Origin: Albugo candida
Taxonomy: Eukaryota; Oomycota; Peronosporomycetes; Albuginales; Albuginaceae
Length of the DNA: 64,000 nucleotides
Direction: 5' to 3'
Assembly: GCA_905220665.1 (NCBI GenBank)
Contig: CAJNAR010000166.1
Coordinates: 1-64,000, forward strand
Shown here one piece after another: positions 15,001-25,200 of this stretch. Made by a program: the position numbers and the translations under genes. A model generated the notes under the pieces. That model did not search any database. It was not told the DNA's origin and saw nothing but the letters and a program-made list of their open reading frames with translations. Each line of letters opens with the position of its first letter. The first letter of the stretch is position 1.

Positions 15001-15935
15001 CTTTATAACCGCCTTGTTTGAGGTACTGGGCTTGTTTAGTCTATCACGGAAGGGATGCGACAAATTCAAGTCAATAGAGAAGGAAAGCGTTCTAGAATTA
15101 TGCTCAACTGACTGCTAGAAAGGGATGGTTCATCAAAATACTGACATCTAAGCTTCGGGGAATATGTTGCGTATTACATTTGCACGCGTTGTAAGTTTTT
15201 TCACTGATACGTGAAAAGTCCTGGAATTGAAAGTTTCAGCTAATCATATGTACGACGGCATCCTAATGATGTGACGTTTGACTACTATCGAGACTGTCGT
15301 GGCATCAATCCCGAATAACCGCCTTCTTTAAGCTACTAGGCTTGTTTAGTCTATCACACAAGGGATGGGACAAATTCAAGTAAATAGAGAAGGAAAGCGT
15401 TCTAGAGTATGCTGAACTGACTGCTAGAAAGGGATGGTTCATCAAAATACTGACATCTAAACTTCAAGAAATATGTTGCGTATGACATTTGCACGCGTTG
15501 TAAGTTTTTTCACTGATACGTTAAACGTCCTGGAATTGAAAGTTTCAGCTAATCATATGTAGGACTGCATCCTAATAATGTGACGTTTGACTACTATCGA
15601 GACTGTCATGGCATCAATCCTTTATAACCGCCTTGTTTGAGGTACTGGGCTTGTTTAGTCTATCACGGAAGGGATGCGACAAATTCAAGTCAATAGAGAA
15701 GGAAAGCGTTCTAGAATTATGCTCAACTGACTGCTAGAAAAGGATGGTTCATCAAAATACTGAAATCTAAACTTCGTGAAATATGTTGCGTATGACATTT
15801 GCACGCGTTGTAAGTTTTTTCACTGATACGTTAAAAGTCCTGGACTTGATAGTTTCAACTAATCATATGTACGACTGCAACCTAATAATGTGACGTTTGA
15901 CTACTATCGAGACTGTCGTGGCATCAATCCTGTAC
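1..15935. repeat. Tandem satellite array, ~308-bp monomer
   Basis: Direct reading shows about 52 head-to-tail copies of a 306-311 bp unit, with unit starts (the ACCGCC site) at for example 309, 620, 927, 1236, 1544, 1850 and 2160. The array is open at the left edge. Two main monomer types are seen. Type A has GAATAACCGCCTTGTTTGAGGT after CCC in its CATCAAT block; type B has AAATAACCGCCTTCTTTAAGCT. They often alternate, giving ~617-bp dimers. Some monomers keep a 66-74 codon open frame (for example 6321-6545, 9100-9324 and 12496-12720 on +), and a similar one exists on the minus strand. These are remnants or chance frames rather than genes. No host gene was seen inside. A centromeric or subtelomeric role is possible but not shown. 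Confidence 0.97.
5859..6049. repeat. Internally deleted satellite monomer
   Basis: This unit is about 190 bp instead of 308. It runs normally to the CTCGTGGGTTG block, then jumps straight to ATCCTAAATAACCGCC of the next unit. About 118 bp is lost, including the GTAGGACTGCATCC block. The junction is clean, so a single deletion or unequal exchange is likely. Confidence 0.85.
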
Positions 15936-16130
15936 AACCACCGCCTTCTAGCGACCTGACTTGTTCACTCCATAATGCAGAAGATAGACAAACTCAAGTA
16001 AATCGAGAACGAAAGCGTTCGGCAATTATGCCGAACTAACTGCTAGAAGGTGATGGTTTATCAATATACTGAAATCAACATCTTGGAATGTATCTTTCGC
16101 ATGACGATCGCACGGGTCGTAAAATAGGTT
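15936..16130 (+). repeat. Degenerate terminal satellite monomer
   Basis: The last unit is strongly diverged but still alignable. It keeps an ACCGCCTTCTAG start, ACAAACTCAAGTAAAT, GAACGAAAGCGTTC, CTAACTGCTAGAA, GCATGAC and CACGGGTCGTAA, each matching a block of the normal monomer in order. It then passes without a visible break into LINE ORF1-like sequence. In the frame AAA-GCG-TTC the translation has KAF, AEL, WF and VSFA in the same order and spacing as KAL, AHL, VF and VTFA of the LINE ORF1 at 63.2-63.4 kb. It may be either the oldest edge of the array or the ancestral source copy. Confidence 0.7.
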
Positions 16131-16930
16131 GGAATTTTGTTAAAAGTGAAAAAATTCTCGATTCAATCGGGAAGATTCTTCCAAGATTGGCGAACAGCTA
16201 CGAGCAACGAAATCTCTCGCTTTTCTATCAGCTGATGCCTCGATGCATAGCTCCAACGTTGTTGAAGAATGACCACTGGATCCACTACATTAGTGGTGGG
16301 CCGTTTATTTGGATTCATGTGCATCATTGTAGGTTACTTCCCACAGAAGAGTTGCTCAGGCTCTTGCGCTCTATATTGTTGTCACTCTGCATCAGCGAAT
16401 GGTTTATGCAGTGAGATAGCCCACGACAGGTTTGGAGTTTTCCAGTTATCGACGTGCTACCGTCCGGAGGATGCATAAATTGAGCAACTGCGAGAGGTTG
16501 GAGGAGTACAACAGCTAGTCGCTGGATCATTTAGTTCTCTTTCAAGGCAGCTCGTCCGCGGGGATCTCGTGGAACAACAAGTCCATTCTTTCCGTTAAAA
16601 CGAGAGTTTCAAAACGAGTGGTCCTATTTTTAAACAGCACAATCTATCGAAATACGCCATTTCATGATTTTTCACTCTCATCCCATTCGGAAAAGATAAA
16701 CGGTGTAATGACAATTATTCGCGACAACGTTCCCGAATTGAAGCTTCGTAAGCTCCCATCAATGTCTCCGAACTAGACCAACATTTAGTTTACATTCTAA
16801 GATACTTGATGTTTTAGCATACAAACACAATGTGTATGGTCCGGTGGATCCTACGGAGTGGAAACCGTTTTTGGTCGACTTCCAACGGATCTCAAAACGA
16901 ACGCATCTAAACACAACGTTGTATATCAGT
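16131..16930 (+). mobile_element. Decayed LINE fragment (ORF1 C-terminus and endonuclease N-terminus)
   Basis: This is a relic of the same LINE family as the element at 58-64 kb. Translated with frame changes it shows APT..KNDHWIHYISGGP and HHCRLLP (16250-16350), matching APT..TNDHWIQYL and HHCRLLP of ORF1. Further on it shows GGVQQLVAGS (about 16500), ISWNNKSILSVKT (about 16565), INGVMTI (about 16700) and HNVYGPVDP (about 16830). These match the end of ORF1, the start of ORF2, GGVMTI and HNVYAPV of the endonuclease domain in the intact element. Order and spacing agree with only small indels. Many stops and frameshifts make it non-functional. Homology fades near 16.93 kb, just before the MULE transposase. 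Confidence 0.9.
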
Positions 16931-17002
16931 TCGGATTGCTTCGTGGTCTATATCACCACAAGTCAAGTCAACTCTCACGCTTGAAATAGCTTTCCATCTT
17001 GG

Positions 17003-18718
17003 GTGTTTTGGAAGCTTGGCCTCGTGCAGAAGCACCAAATTCTGGACTTGACAAAAGGTGGAGCGCCTCCTCGGTTGATTTTGAGTACGATGAAGAGGTC
17101 TGATCCTGCTTTTCTTGCCACCGGGCAAGAAATTCACAATGTTCGAAAACGTGCACGAGCGGAGTTTCTCCATGGTGGTAGCCCTCTTGAAGCATTAATG
17201 GACACACTAGAGAAAAGTACCATCAGGCATGAGCTTGATCGGGACCCCTTATCGGGTCAATTAAGTCGCCTATTGATTGCACCTAAGCCTTGCATCTCGA
17301 CAGACAATGATTTTTCTTCGGGTAAAGTTCTTATAGCAGATTCGACATACAAAACCAACAGGTGATTAAAATACTTTCCAGTTGATCTTTGCCCAACATC
17401 AACTAAGAGCATACAAAATCTCCAGGGTTCATATGCCATTGCTGCATGTCATGGGTGTGGCATGCAAAAAGCAGTCATCTTGCGCCACGAATCAGAAGAT
17501 GATTATATTTGGGCACTTCGGCAAATGAGCATAGTTTTCCAAGATAGAATCAATGGTCCGATTGTCATTGTCACTGACAGAGAATTGGCGTTGATGGCTT
17601 TAATCTCACGGGTTCTACCTGAAGCTAAGAATCTGCTTCGCATATGGCACATTTATAAGAATGTCCTGGCGAACGCTGAAAAGCACTTTGCAAAAGACGA
17701 AGACTGGAACGAATTTTTCAAAAAGCGGTACGGATCGTACTGCTCATCCACTGAACAGGAGTTCGAAGAGGATTGGATGCTCCTCAAAGATGCTATTAAT
17801 GAGACTGGCTATGCGTATTTACATTCCACATGGATTCCGCACAAGGAGAAATTCATCCTTGCTTGGACCAAAAAAATTAAGCATTTTGGGCATGTAGCTA
17901 CATCTCGCGTTGAAGGCGGACATGCAACCTTGAAGAAATAGATTGCAGTTTCAAGAGGGGATTTGGCAACAGTGAATGACAAATTGTCTCTCCCAGCTCA
18001 ACAGCAGCGCCAAGGAATAAGTGAAAAAGTTGCATACGATCGTTCACACATTATCGTCCGCCTTAGTGGGAGCTTCTGGACAACTGTGAATAGAAAGATT
18101 TCTCATTATGCATTGAATGAAGTATGAAACATAGGTGTATGCATACAGTTGTGTACAGTACTGGCAAGATATGCACTGACCATATTTTGTTTTCTGCAGG
18201 TCTTCAAGCAGTCTCAAAAAGCACTATCGATGGGGAACAATGAAAAGTGCACTAGAACATTCAGGAGCACTAAAGGATTGCCATGCTCTCATTCCATCAA
18301 AGAGCTGCAAAAGATGGCGTCAATATTGCATGAAGCTTGTTTTCATGAGCACTGGTGGCTTCAAAGGCCTGTACATCTCAAACTGCATCATGCAATGCCT
18401 TGTCAGGAAAAAACAAGCTTTTCGGACATGATGAAAAATTTGCAAGAGCGTCATTCGGACTTGCCGCCACACAGGCAGCGTCTTTTTGAGCAGGACCTCG
18501 ATTGCCTTTCATCTGTTCCAAGCCCAGGGTAAATGATCCTGCCGCAGTGGCTTCAGGAGGACGGCCGAAAGGGCCAACGAGTATCAAACGAGATCTGTCC
18601 GCATTTGAGTACGTTGAGAGGGAGCAGAAATGCCAAAACGAAGATGCGGGGGCTGCAACCAAGAAGGTCACAACAGGCGCACATGTCCACAACCCAAAAT
18701 TAACAAAACATATCTTGA
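17003..18718 (+). pseudogene. Broken MULE (Mutator-like) DNA transposase
   Basis: Domains in order: the DDE-type core with ADSTYKTNR (about 17330), VHMPLLHVMGV, EDDYIWALRQM (about 17505), IVTDRELALM (about 17570), LRIWHIYKNVLAN, and RVEGGHATLKK (about 17910); a SWIM-type zinc finger GLPCSHSIKELQ (about 18275); GRPKG..IKRDLSAFEYVE (about 18560); and a C-terminal CCHC knuckle CGGCNQEGHNRRTC (about 18640). Two introns fit GT-AG and frame: 17362-17425 and 18122-18199. The gene is dead. There is a frameshift or deletion after HVMGVACKK, an in-frame TAG at 17939-17941, a frameshift before the CCHC knuckle, and no N-terminal DNA-binding domain. Terminal inverted repeats were not identified. It abuts a LINE relic on its left. 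Confidence 0.9.
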
Positions 18719-18721
18719 ATA

Positions 18722-19358
18722 ATTTAGGGGTGTGGTGATACGGTTTCCTAATTTGATTTTAATTCAGGGGATTTAGCGAGTGTGCCGGTACCGGTTCTCA
18801 TTCATCAAGGATATTAAGAGGGTTTTAACGATACCGGTGTTCTCAATTATGCTAGGGGGTACGGCTATATCAAAAAAGGGGTGTGGCTATACAGGGCCCC
18901 TAATAAAAGTGAGTAAATAGAGTCGCAGCATTGTGATAGTCAAGATATAGAGTTTGAGATCAGCAACAAGCACAAACGTTCAGAAAGTTTTGAGACGTGA
19001 TCACATTATATTGCAGATGATTAAACAGTCGTTTACTACTCAATTCACTCACTCAGTAAGACTTGAAAGAATATCAGAGCGGCAGATTTTCCTTCTGCCG
19101 GTAACAAACAATGTTGCAAATCACAATTTGGATCTGGTTGGACAAAATTCAAATTCGTACACGTTCGAAAAAGAAAAGCAAATTTTTGGTCCATCGCATA
19201 TCAGCCGCTTAATGTACCGTTTGTGAATGTCTCATGGTCAGAATAATGCGTCGATTCTACGACATTTGTGAAGGAGTCAAAAAATTTAATACTGAAACAT
19301 TTGAGATGAGACAATCCAGTCGTCGTTGAATAAATGCCCAATCCGTATTCTTCTCCCT
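18722..19358. other. Intergenic region between MULE and secreted-protein gene
   Basis: No convincing gene is seen. A near-repeat GGGGTGTGGTGATAC (from 18727) / GGGGTGTGGCTATAC (from 18878) flanks a segment that also holds two TACCGGT..TTCTC copies. These could be debris from a transposon end. A 90-codon open stretch at 18954-19226 lacks an ATG and resembles nothing recognised. Confidence 0.5.
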
Positions 19359-19372
19359 GCATTTTTCAATTT
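19359..19372 (+). promoter_or_regulatory. Oomycete-type initiator (Inr)
   Basis: The sequence GCATTTTTCAATTT fits the published oomycete Inr consensus (TCATTYYNCAWTTT) at 13 of 14 positions. It lies 20 bp upstream of the ATG at 19393, as expected for short oomycete 5' leaders. This is the main sequence evidence for the organism group. Confidence 0.75.
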
Positions 19373-19392
19373 GTTGCGTAGCGATTACCCAC

Positions 19393-20199
19393 ATGGCATC
19401 TTCGTCAAGGAGACTCTATCTATTTCTTCAACTGATCTGTATATCTAGAATCTCACAAAACAAAGTGCTTGCTGACGATTGCCCTTTTGAAAAAGAAGTA
19501 AAATGCACGTTCACAGAATCCAATGATCCAGGAAAAAAACCTGTTTATTTCATGTCGGGTCGATCTCCAACTACATTCATCCGATGTGACCCGGATCCTT
19601 TGCCTTCGTACCATCTATATCCAGGCGGATCCGGTTCAACATGCCAAACCTTTCAGTATATGTTTACCGAAAACAAGATAGCGTTATCGAAGAAACTCCA
19701 AACGCAATCTCAACCTGCATTCAAGGCGGTTATCGAGGAAGGAGATGTTTGGGCTATCAAATTCAAAGAAACTGTGTGGAAACCGTTTATAGCAAAAGAC
19801 AAGACGGGTAGTCAGAAGGACATTTTCGCGCATAGTAGCAGCGCAACGTCACACTTAAAATTACAAGATGTCTTCTTGTTCAATTTTGAGATTAAAGAAA
19901 TCACGTTCCCCACATCAGATCCATTCCGAAGTGGCCCATACTCATTCCAATTTAACACCGGGTCGAATGCTGGACATTCATTAATCATTGAAAATGTTCA
20001 TTCGGTCGACATTAAGTCTCAAATGGATGTATCCAGAGGGATATTTGGAAAGTCGATTCTCTCATCAAAAGCCGTCACGTTATTAAAGAATGCTGAAGGG
20101 TGTCACAAAGTGATTGTCACACCGCATAACGGGGAGTCGAGAGTAGCAAAAGTCTTAAAACTAGCCAAACTGAGAACTGTTTTTCGAAGTCAAAGTTAA
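19393..20199 (+). CDS. Predicted secreted protein, unknown function
   Basis: A single-exon 268-residue protein. The N-terminus (positively charged start, hydrophobic YLFLQLICIS core, predicted cleavage near residue 27 before DDCPFEK) is a good signal peptide, and no later membrane segment is seen. Five cysteines lie within about 90 residues after the cleavage site and one near residue 236; the rest is beta-rich and polar. No RxLR, CHxC or LxLFLAK-type motif was seen. The ATG is supported by the initiator 20 bp upstream and by the signal peptide. It is the only clearly intact gene in the repeat-rich compartment, between a dead MULE and LINE relics, a setting typical of oomycete host-interaction genes. 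That role is inference only. Confidence 0.8.
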   Translation: MASSSRRLYLFLQLICISRISQNKVLADDCPFEKEVKCTFTESNDPGKKPVYFMSGRSPTTFIRCDPDPLPSYHLYPGGSGSTCQTFQYMFTENKIALSKKLQTQSQPAFKAVIEEGDVWAIKFKETVWKPFIAKDKTGSQKDIFAHSSSATSHLKLQDVFLFNFEIKEITFPTSDPFRSGPYSFQFNTGSNAGHSLIIENVHSVDIKSQMDVSRGIFGKSILSSKAVTLLKNAEGCHKVIVTPHNGESRVAKVLKLAKLRTVFRSQS

Positions 20200-20360
20200 T
20201 GGAGATTTGTACTCATTATAGTTTACAATCAAATCACAAGTTTGTACTCAAATATGTCACACATCAGCTCTTCTGTCTGCACCAAAATAATTTACTTCTC
20301 AGTGCTATGTACCCTGACAGTATACGTGTGACACACTATTTGATGCCCCAGCTGCGCCAT

Positions 20361-20997
20361 TTACATGACGCACTTCCTCTCGAGTCTATAATTTATTGAA
20401 ATCGTAGATCTTTCTACACGATTGAAAGTGGAAATTGTGGCAATTCGCCTTCCACTAAAATGTCTTTGACTCCCTTGAAGAAATGTAATATTAAGTTGTC
20501 CATTAGCCGGATATAGTATTGATGTGTTGCCGATAATCAAAACCGAGACAGTTCTTCCAAAAGAAGAGCCCGTTGCTGTAGCGATCAAAGGTATTGGGAT
20601 CAGAACATCGTCGAACTCATCCAAAGTAGTGTACCAGCTTCGCTTGGAATGGGACCGAAGCAACAGTGGTTTAGGGCCACACTGTAAGTCGGAAAATATT
20701 TGGTATGTTTTATCCAAGTAGCAAGTCTCTGTAGCATCCATCTCTATAATTGTCCCTTTAAAGTTACAGTAACGAACAGGTATGGTTCTTTTCTCTACCG
20801 ACCACATGGACCTGAAGACAGTAAATGCTCAAATGCACTTTGAAGTACCTGATGACGTTGCGACTGTTATTATCATCTAAGATGTCGGAACGTAATAGGT
20901 GAGTCAGTCTGTCGATATACTTTGCCATTCGCGTAAGGTTAAACATATTCTGGTATTCTCGTTTCAAATGATTGTTTTCGAGGCTACCATGGACCAT
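20361..20997 (-). CDS. Hypothetical protein, two exons (weak)
   Basis: Exon 1 starts at ATG 20997 and a possible 37-bp GT-AG intron ends before GTCCATGTGG. The spliced frame then stays open to the stop at 20361, giving about 200 residues with no recognised domain. The joined protein begins MVHGSLENNHLKR and contains VRYCNFKGTIIEMDATE, which resembles an OB-fold strand pair only loosely. The intron is unusually short. The gene sits between the secreted-protein gene and LINE debris, so it could equally be a relic. Confidence 0.4.
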
Positions 20998-21003
20998 ACA
21001 GAA

Positions 21004-21032
21004 CTAAGTGCATTCAGATTGGATGCACTTAG
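21004..21032. other. Perfect 10-bp inverted repeat, 9-nt loop
   Basis: CTAAGTGCAT at 21004-21013 is followed after 9 nt by its exact complement ATGCACTTAG at 21023-21032. It lies just upstream of the minus-strand ATG at 20997. It could form a hairpin in that leader or be an operator-like palindrome. No function is known. Confidence 0.6.
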
Positions 21033-21959
21033 CGTCAATCTCTCGAAAAGATCCTCTTTGCATAGAATTGGACTTCTGATATTTCTTCGTCATGCTGCTT
21101 AGGTACTTAGCGCTTTGAAGGAACAAGCTTCCCGTGTCAAAGTAAGCTAGCAACAGTCGCTTGATCCTTGTAAACTTTCTCAGGGATCAGTCGGTCATGA
21201 TTATTGAAAGCGGTGTGAAACTACTAGTTTCTTCCTTGCGACTGCATATCAACGAGTATTTCTGCGCCGTTTACTGTATTTGTCCAGTTTCTTCGTCTGC
21301 TACTTCCACATCAATTAACTCTTAGCGATAGACATCAACAAAGTAATTGGGTCCGTTAGCATCAGTGATACTCCAAATGCGCCCAGGCCAAGATATAGAT
21401 ATTTCTGAACACATTTTAATCCATCAACTAAATTACTACCTGTGATATCTGTGATATTCTCCTTACTCCTGTCCTACCAAGATTTCGTAAAAAGTTTCAT
21501 TGGCAAGCTGACCAACTTGAACATTGGTTGAAGGCTCGTAACGGGCTTAAGGCAGCATGAAAACCAGCGTGCTGATTAGATGGAGATTTCAATGTGACAA
21601 ACTCGTATATCAGTAGCTGGAATCAAGCAGCCATAGGAGGTGAAGAAATAGATCGGTGATGCTGACAAGATTAATTAGCGGCCGCTACAAGTGCCCAGAA
21701 AGCGACAGAAAATGTCAATCTTCTTCGCGCAAGTCGGCGTTTCATTCCAACAGCACTACGAAGAAGTAGTTTAGGTCACCAAAGCTCTACTGCTGAGTGT
21801 ATTGAAACCGATTCTTTCCTGTCTCCTTACATCTTCCAATGAAGCCGATGGTCTTCCATTGAACCTACTCGAGCACGGTTTGCTTTGCGACAATCTATTA
21901 ACTACGTAATCGAGGCGTTTAACATGAAGGGTTTCAGCATCACAACGACGAAAGACGTC
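21033..21959. other. No recognisable gene
   Basis: Only short broken frames are present on both strands. The region probably contains older LINE 3' debris leading into the fragment at 21960-22285, but no motif could be aligned with confidence. Confidence 0.4.
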
Positions 21960-22285
21960 ATAATCATCCTAGAATTGAGAAACCTTCGAAGCTGGCTGCT
22001 GCATTCTTGGGATCAGGAACTGCAACGCGACTGTGTCATTATTTCTCCTTGAAGAGATCGCGTTAGATCCGACCACTCGAGCTCGTATGTGGAGGTTTGA
22101 GACAATCGCAATCTAGGATCACCAGCAATAATACATATTATCATCTCTCTCAGCAATTTTCATGAAACGTTCTTTATATGCAGCTTTCTTCACTACGATA
22201 ACCTAGGTCTTTAGACAAGTCAGTTAGCCTAGTTAGCCTAATTCTGGTAATATAGACACGAAAAACTGAGGCAGGTTGATAAGTA
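21960..22285 (+). mobile_element. LINE 3'-end fragment
   Basis: CCTAATTCTGGTAATATAGACAC (22238-22260), preceded by AAGTCAGTTAGCC, matches the 3' untranslated tail of the LINE at 58.3 kb (minus strand: AAGTCAGTTAGTCTAATTCTAGTAATATAGACACC). Further upstream, LLHSWDQ near 21995 matches LLPSWDQ of ORF2, sharing an exact TTGGGATCAG. It is a separate copy from the one that follows, because ORF1-like sequence resumes right after it. Confidence 0.65.
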
Positions 22286-22289
22286 CTTT

Positions 22290-25200
22290 CAGATGCTGAG
22301 AGTGGTAGCATTTGAGATACATGATCCCGATAGAAGTCATGCATTTACTGATAAGCAACCTCCTGAGGCATCTGTGCTTGATAGAGTATAGATATCTACC
22401 GTGAGGCACTTCAAAAATGCAATGGCGTGATTAATTACATATCCTCTGGAGCGGTTGAGCAAAGAGAGCTCGCTGCGGTGCTAATAATGAATGCTCATTA
22501 AGAAGGCTATTCAACAAAGAAAGGTAGGACAGAGGCCGACAAGTACGGAAATACTAGGAAGGTGTGGCTTGCTTGCGTCCACGGTGGTCGTTACAAAAAC
22601 AAAGGCACAAAGATCCGCCAAACATCTACGCGGCTTCTAATGTGCCCATGATTAGTCACCATTTCAGCGCCAACTGAGTAAAAATTCTGTTCAAGAATGT
22701 CGAGTGAGTGTGGTCATTGCAACTCACAATCATGAGGAAGCAGAGACTTTTGCACCATTCCCAGAAGCCAGGGTATTAAACCACCTACATCACCCGGAAG
22801 GTCAAGTTCTTATTGGACCTCTACAGATAGACAGTGACTGGTTACATCCTTTTGTTGGAATCACTTTTCCGATCAATTTATTTGAAAATACGCTTGATCA
22901 TCTGGCTTATATTGGAAGATCGAAAATCCATCTCAGTATTAATGTCGTAGTTATTGGAAATGTCCCTAGTCATTGTTCGACTATCCAGTAAACAAACAAG
23001 CGATCGAGGAGGAGACGAATCGTATCGCAGAAAAGCTCCGTGTTTTATCTCATCCTGAAAAAGAATGGGAAAATTGGAAGAAGCACATGAATTATTTATC
23101 GCAGTAAGTTTAAATGAAAATTCTTCGTCAAGAAAAATCATTTCCTACGAGCTCACGCTACTTTGGGTGAAGCTGCAGCTGATTATCACCAATAGAATCA
23201 AGCGTATGAGAAAAAGATATACGAGGTAGCGCTCCCATCTTATTCTAAACGATTGACAAGAGCTCGTCCACGTATTGACGTTCAGGTGAATAACATGGAG
23301 AAATCATCCCATTATTTCTTTCGACACTGGACCCGACATATTATCGACTAACTTTGGAAGAAGTTCTACTTCCTACTGAACGATTAACGAAAAATCCTGT
23401 TGATATCACTCTTCGGCTCACTGGGTGGTATATTAAGTAAGTTCAGCTTGACTGCCCCTCCGAACTTGTGCTCGCAAGCAAGAAGTGCTCCATCAATCGA
23501 TCAAGAAAACATTATCCAGCTCTACAAATTTCTTCTTTTTCGGCTCATTAACAATATTGGAGATGGTAGAATAATTCAACATGCATGGACATTCACCACC
23601 CAAAGTCGCCGGTAGCATTCTACCAACTCGTTCCGAGTGTGTTTGTCGAATATCTGCAAATTGTTCTCGACATTCGTCGAGGCTCTTTTCTGCGTTCCCA
23701 ACGTGGTTTATCATTCACATTGCTTTACAAAAAAAGCTCGGGCTGATCCTGGCAACTATCGTCCCATTGCACTGCTGTGCATAGATGTGCAAGTGCTGCC
23801 GAACGTACTCGCCTATCGACTTCAGCACGTGCTTGCAAAATTGATCCATGAAGATAAAAGAGCATTTCTACGAGGAAGATCCATCCATCATCACATTTAA
23901 TAAATGAGTAATCTATATGATCTGGTCACTTATCGCATGAGAAGCATACTCAACTTTTCTCAATTTTGGGAAAGAGTACGATCAGGTGGATTGTTCATTC
24001 ATATTTTCGATCTTGTCGAAAGTATACTGTGAAATTTTGTTCCGCCAGTGGACAAAACTTCTGTACAGCAACACGACTATTTCATTGTTGTTAAATGAAA
24101 CCCTTTTACCCAAAATTACACCTCCGAAAGGTTTGAAGAGAGTAGATCCATTCTCTGCACTGCTTTTTCTCATGACGATTGAGCCTTTGGGAAATTTGTT
24201 GCGGAGGAATAAGGCATCCGGAATATGCATCACGCCAACGGATGCTGTAACGCATTTGTTTCTGCGGACGACTCAACATTATTATCGTCTTTGCTCAGTG
24301 GACTCACAGCTCGAGAAAGTTCAACATTATTGCGATCTTCATGTGCCAAGATGAATTTGTCTAAGTCCATTTTTTTTAACTAAATCTAGATTTAAGTATG
24401 TCAATCGTTTGCAAAAGCGACAGTATTTTCACTAGTCGAGTCAGTGAAATATTCGGGAATACCATTCAGTCAATCACCACTTGTTTAATTTGATGATTAG
24501 ATTACTAGAAGATCGTTTTTATAGTGGATTCCGTCAGTGGTTCTGGCGAGCCGGAACAATTCTCGGACGACGATTGGTTGCACAAGTTGTGATTTTACCA
24601 CGATTATGGCATTTTACAACTCAATTGACATCCGCAAATTTACTCTGACGCTGGTAGTCGGCGCTTATTGGAGAAACCTTCAACTCAACAAGTCGTAATT
24701 CTTGTACCTACCTCATTCAGTGAGTAGGCTACAGGTTTCACTTTTCGAAGCATGACTGAAGAAAGAACGCTGCCAGTTTATACATTAATTCTCACTGCAT
24801 TCCAGCACAGCTTCACCCAGCAACTATAGACTAACTGAGATTAAGATCACACGATTCGTTCTGCTCGATTTTGGGTCATATCGAGCAGTCGATATCCTTA
24901 CGATTCCACCCCGTCGGCATTTGATCATGGTTCTAGTGTCATCTTGGCTCAAGCAGACATGTGTTTGGTGGTACCGCAGTTGGTGGGATCTTACCGACAA
25001 AGATTGATCACAGTGACAGCGATTTTATCAACATTTTGGATGCTCCCATATCGTTTCATCTCCTCTCTCAGCTCCATTTTAAGCGGAGCCAACGGTCCAC
25101 CAGTGTATCTGCTCATCGTCGATGTCTGGGAATAGTTCCCAAACCAGCTCGTAGTTTTCGGATAGGATTTCCTGAAGCGTTTCGGATACGGTCTTCATGT

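Noticed and set aside
1..15935. CRISPR-like array
   Set aside because: Units are contiguous 308-bp monomers with no constant-repeat/variable-spacer pattern and the context is eukaryotic.
18954..19226. 90-codon plus-strand gene
   Set aside because: There is no ATG at the start, no domain, and it lies in transposon-flanking debris.
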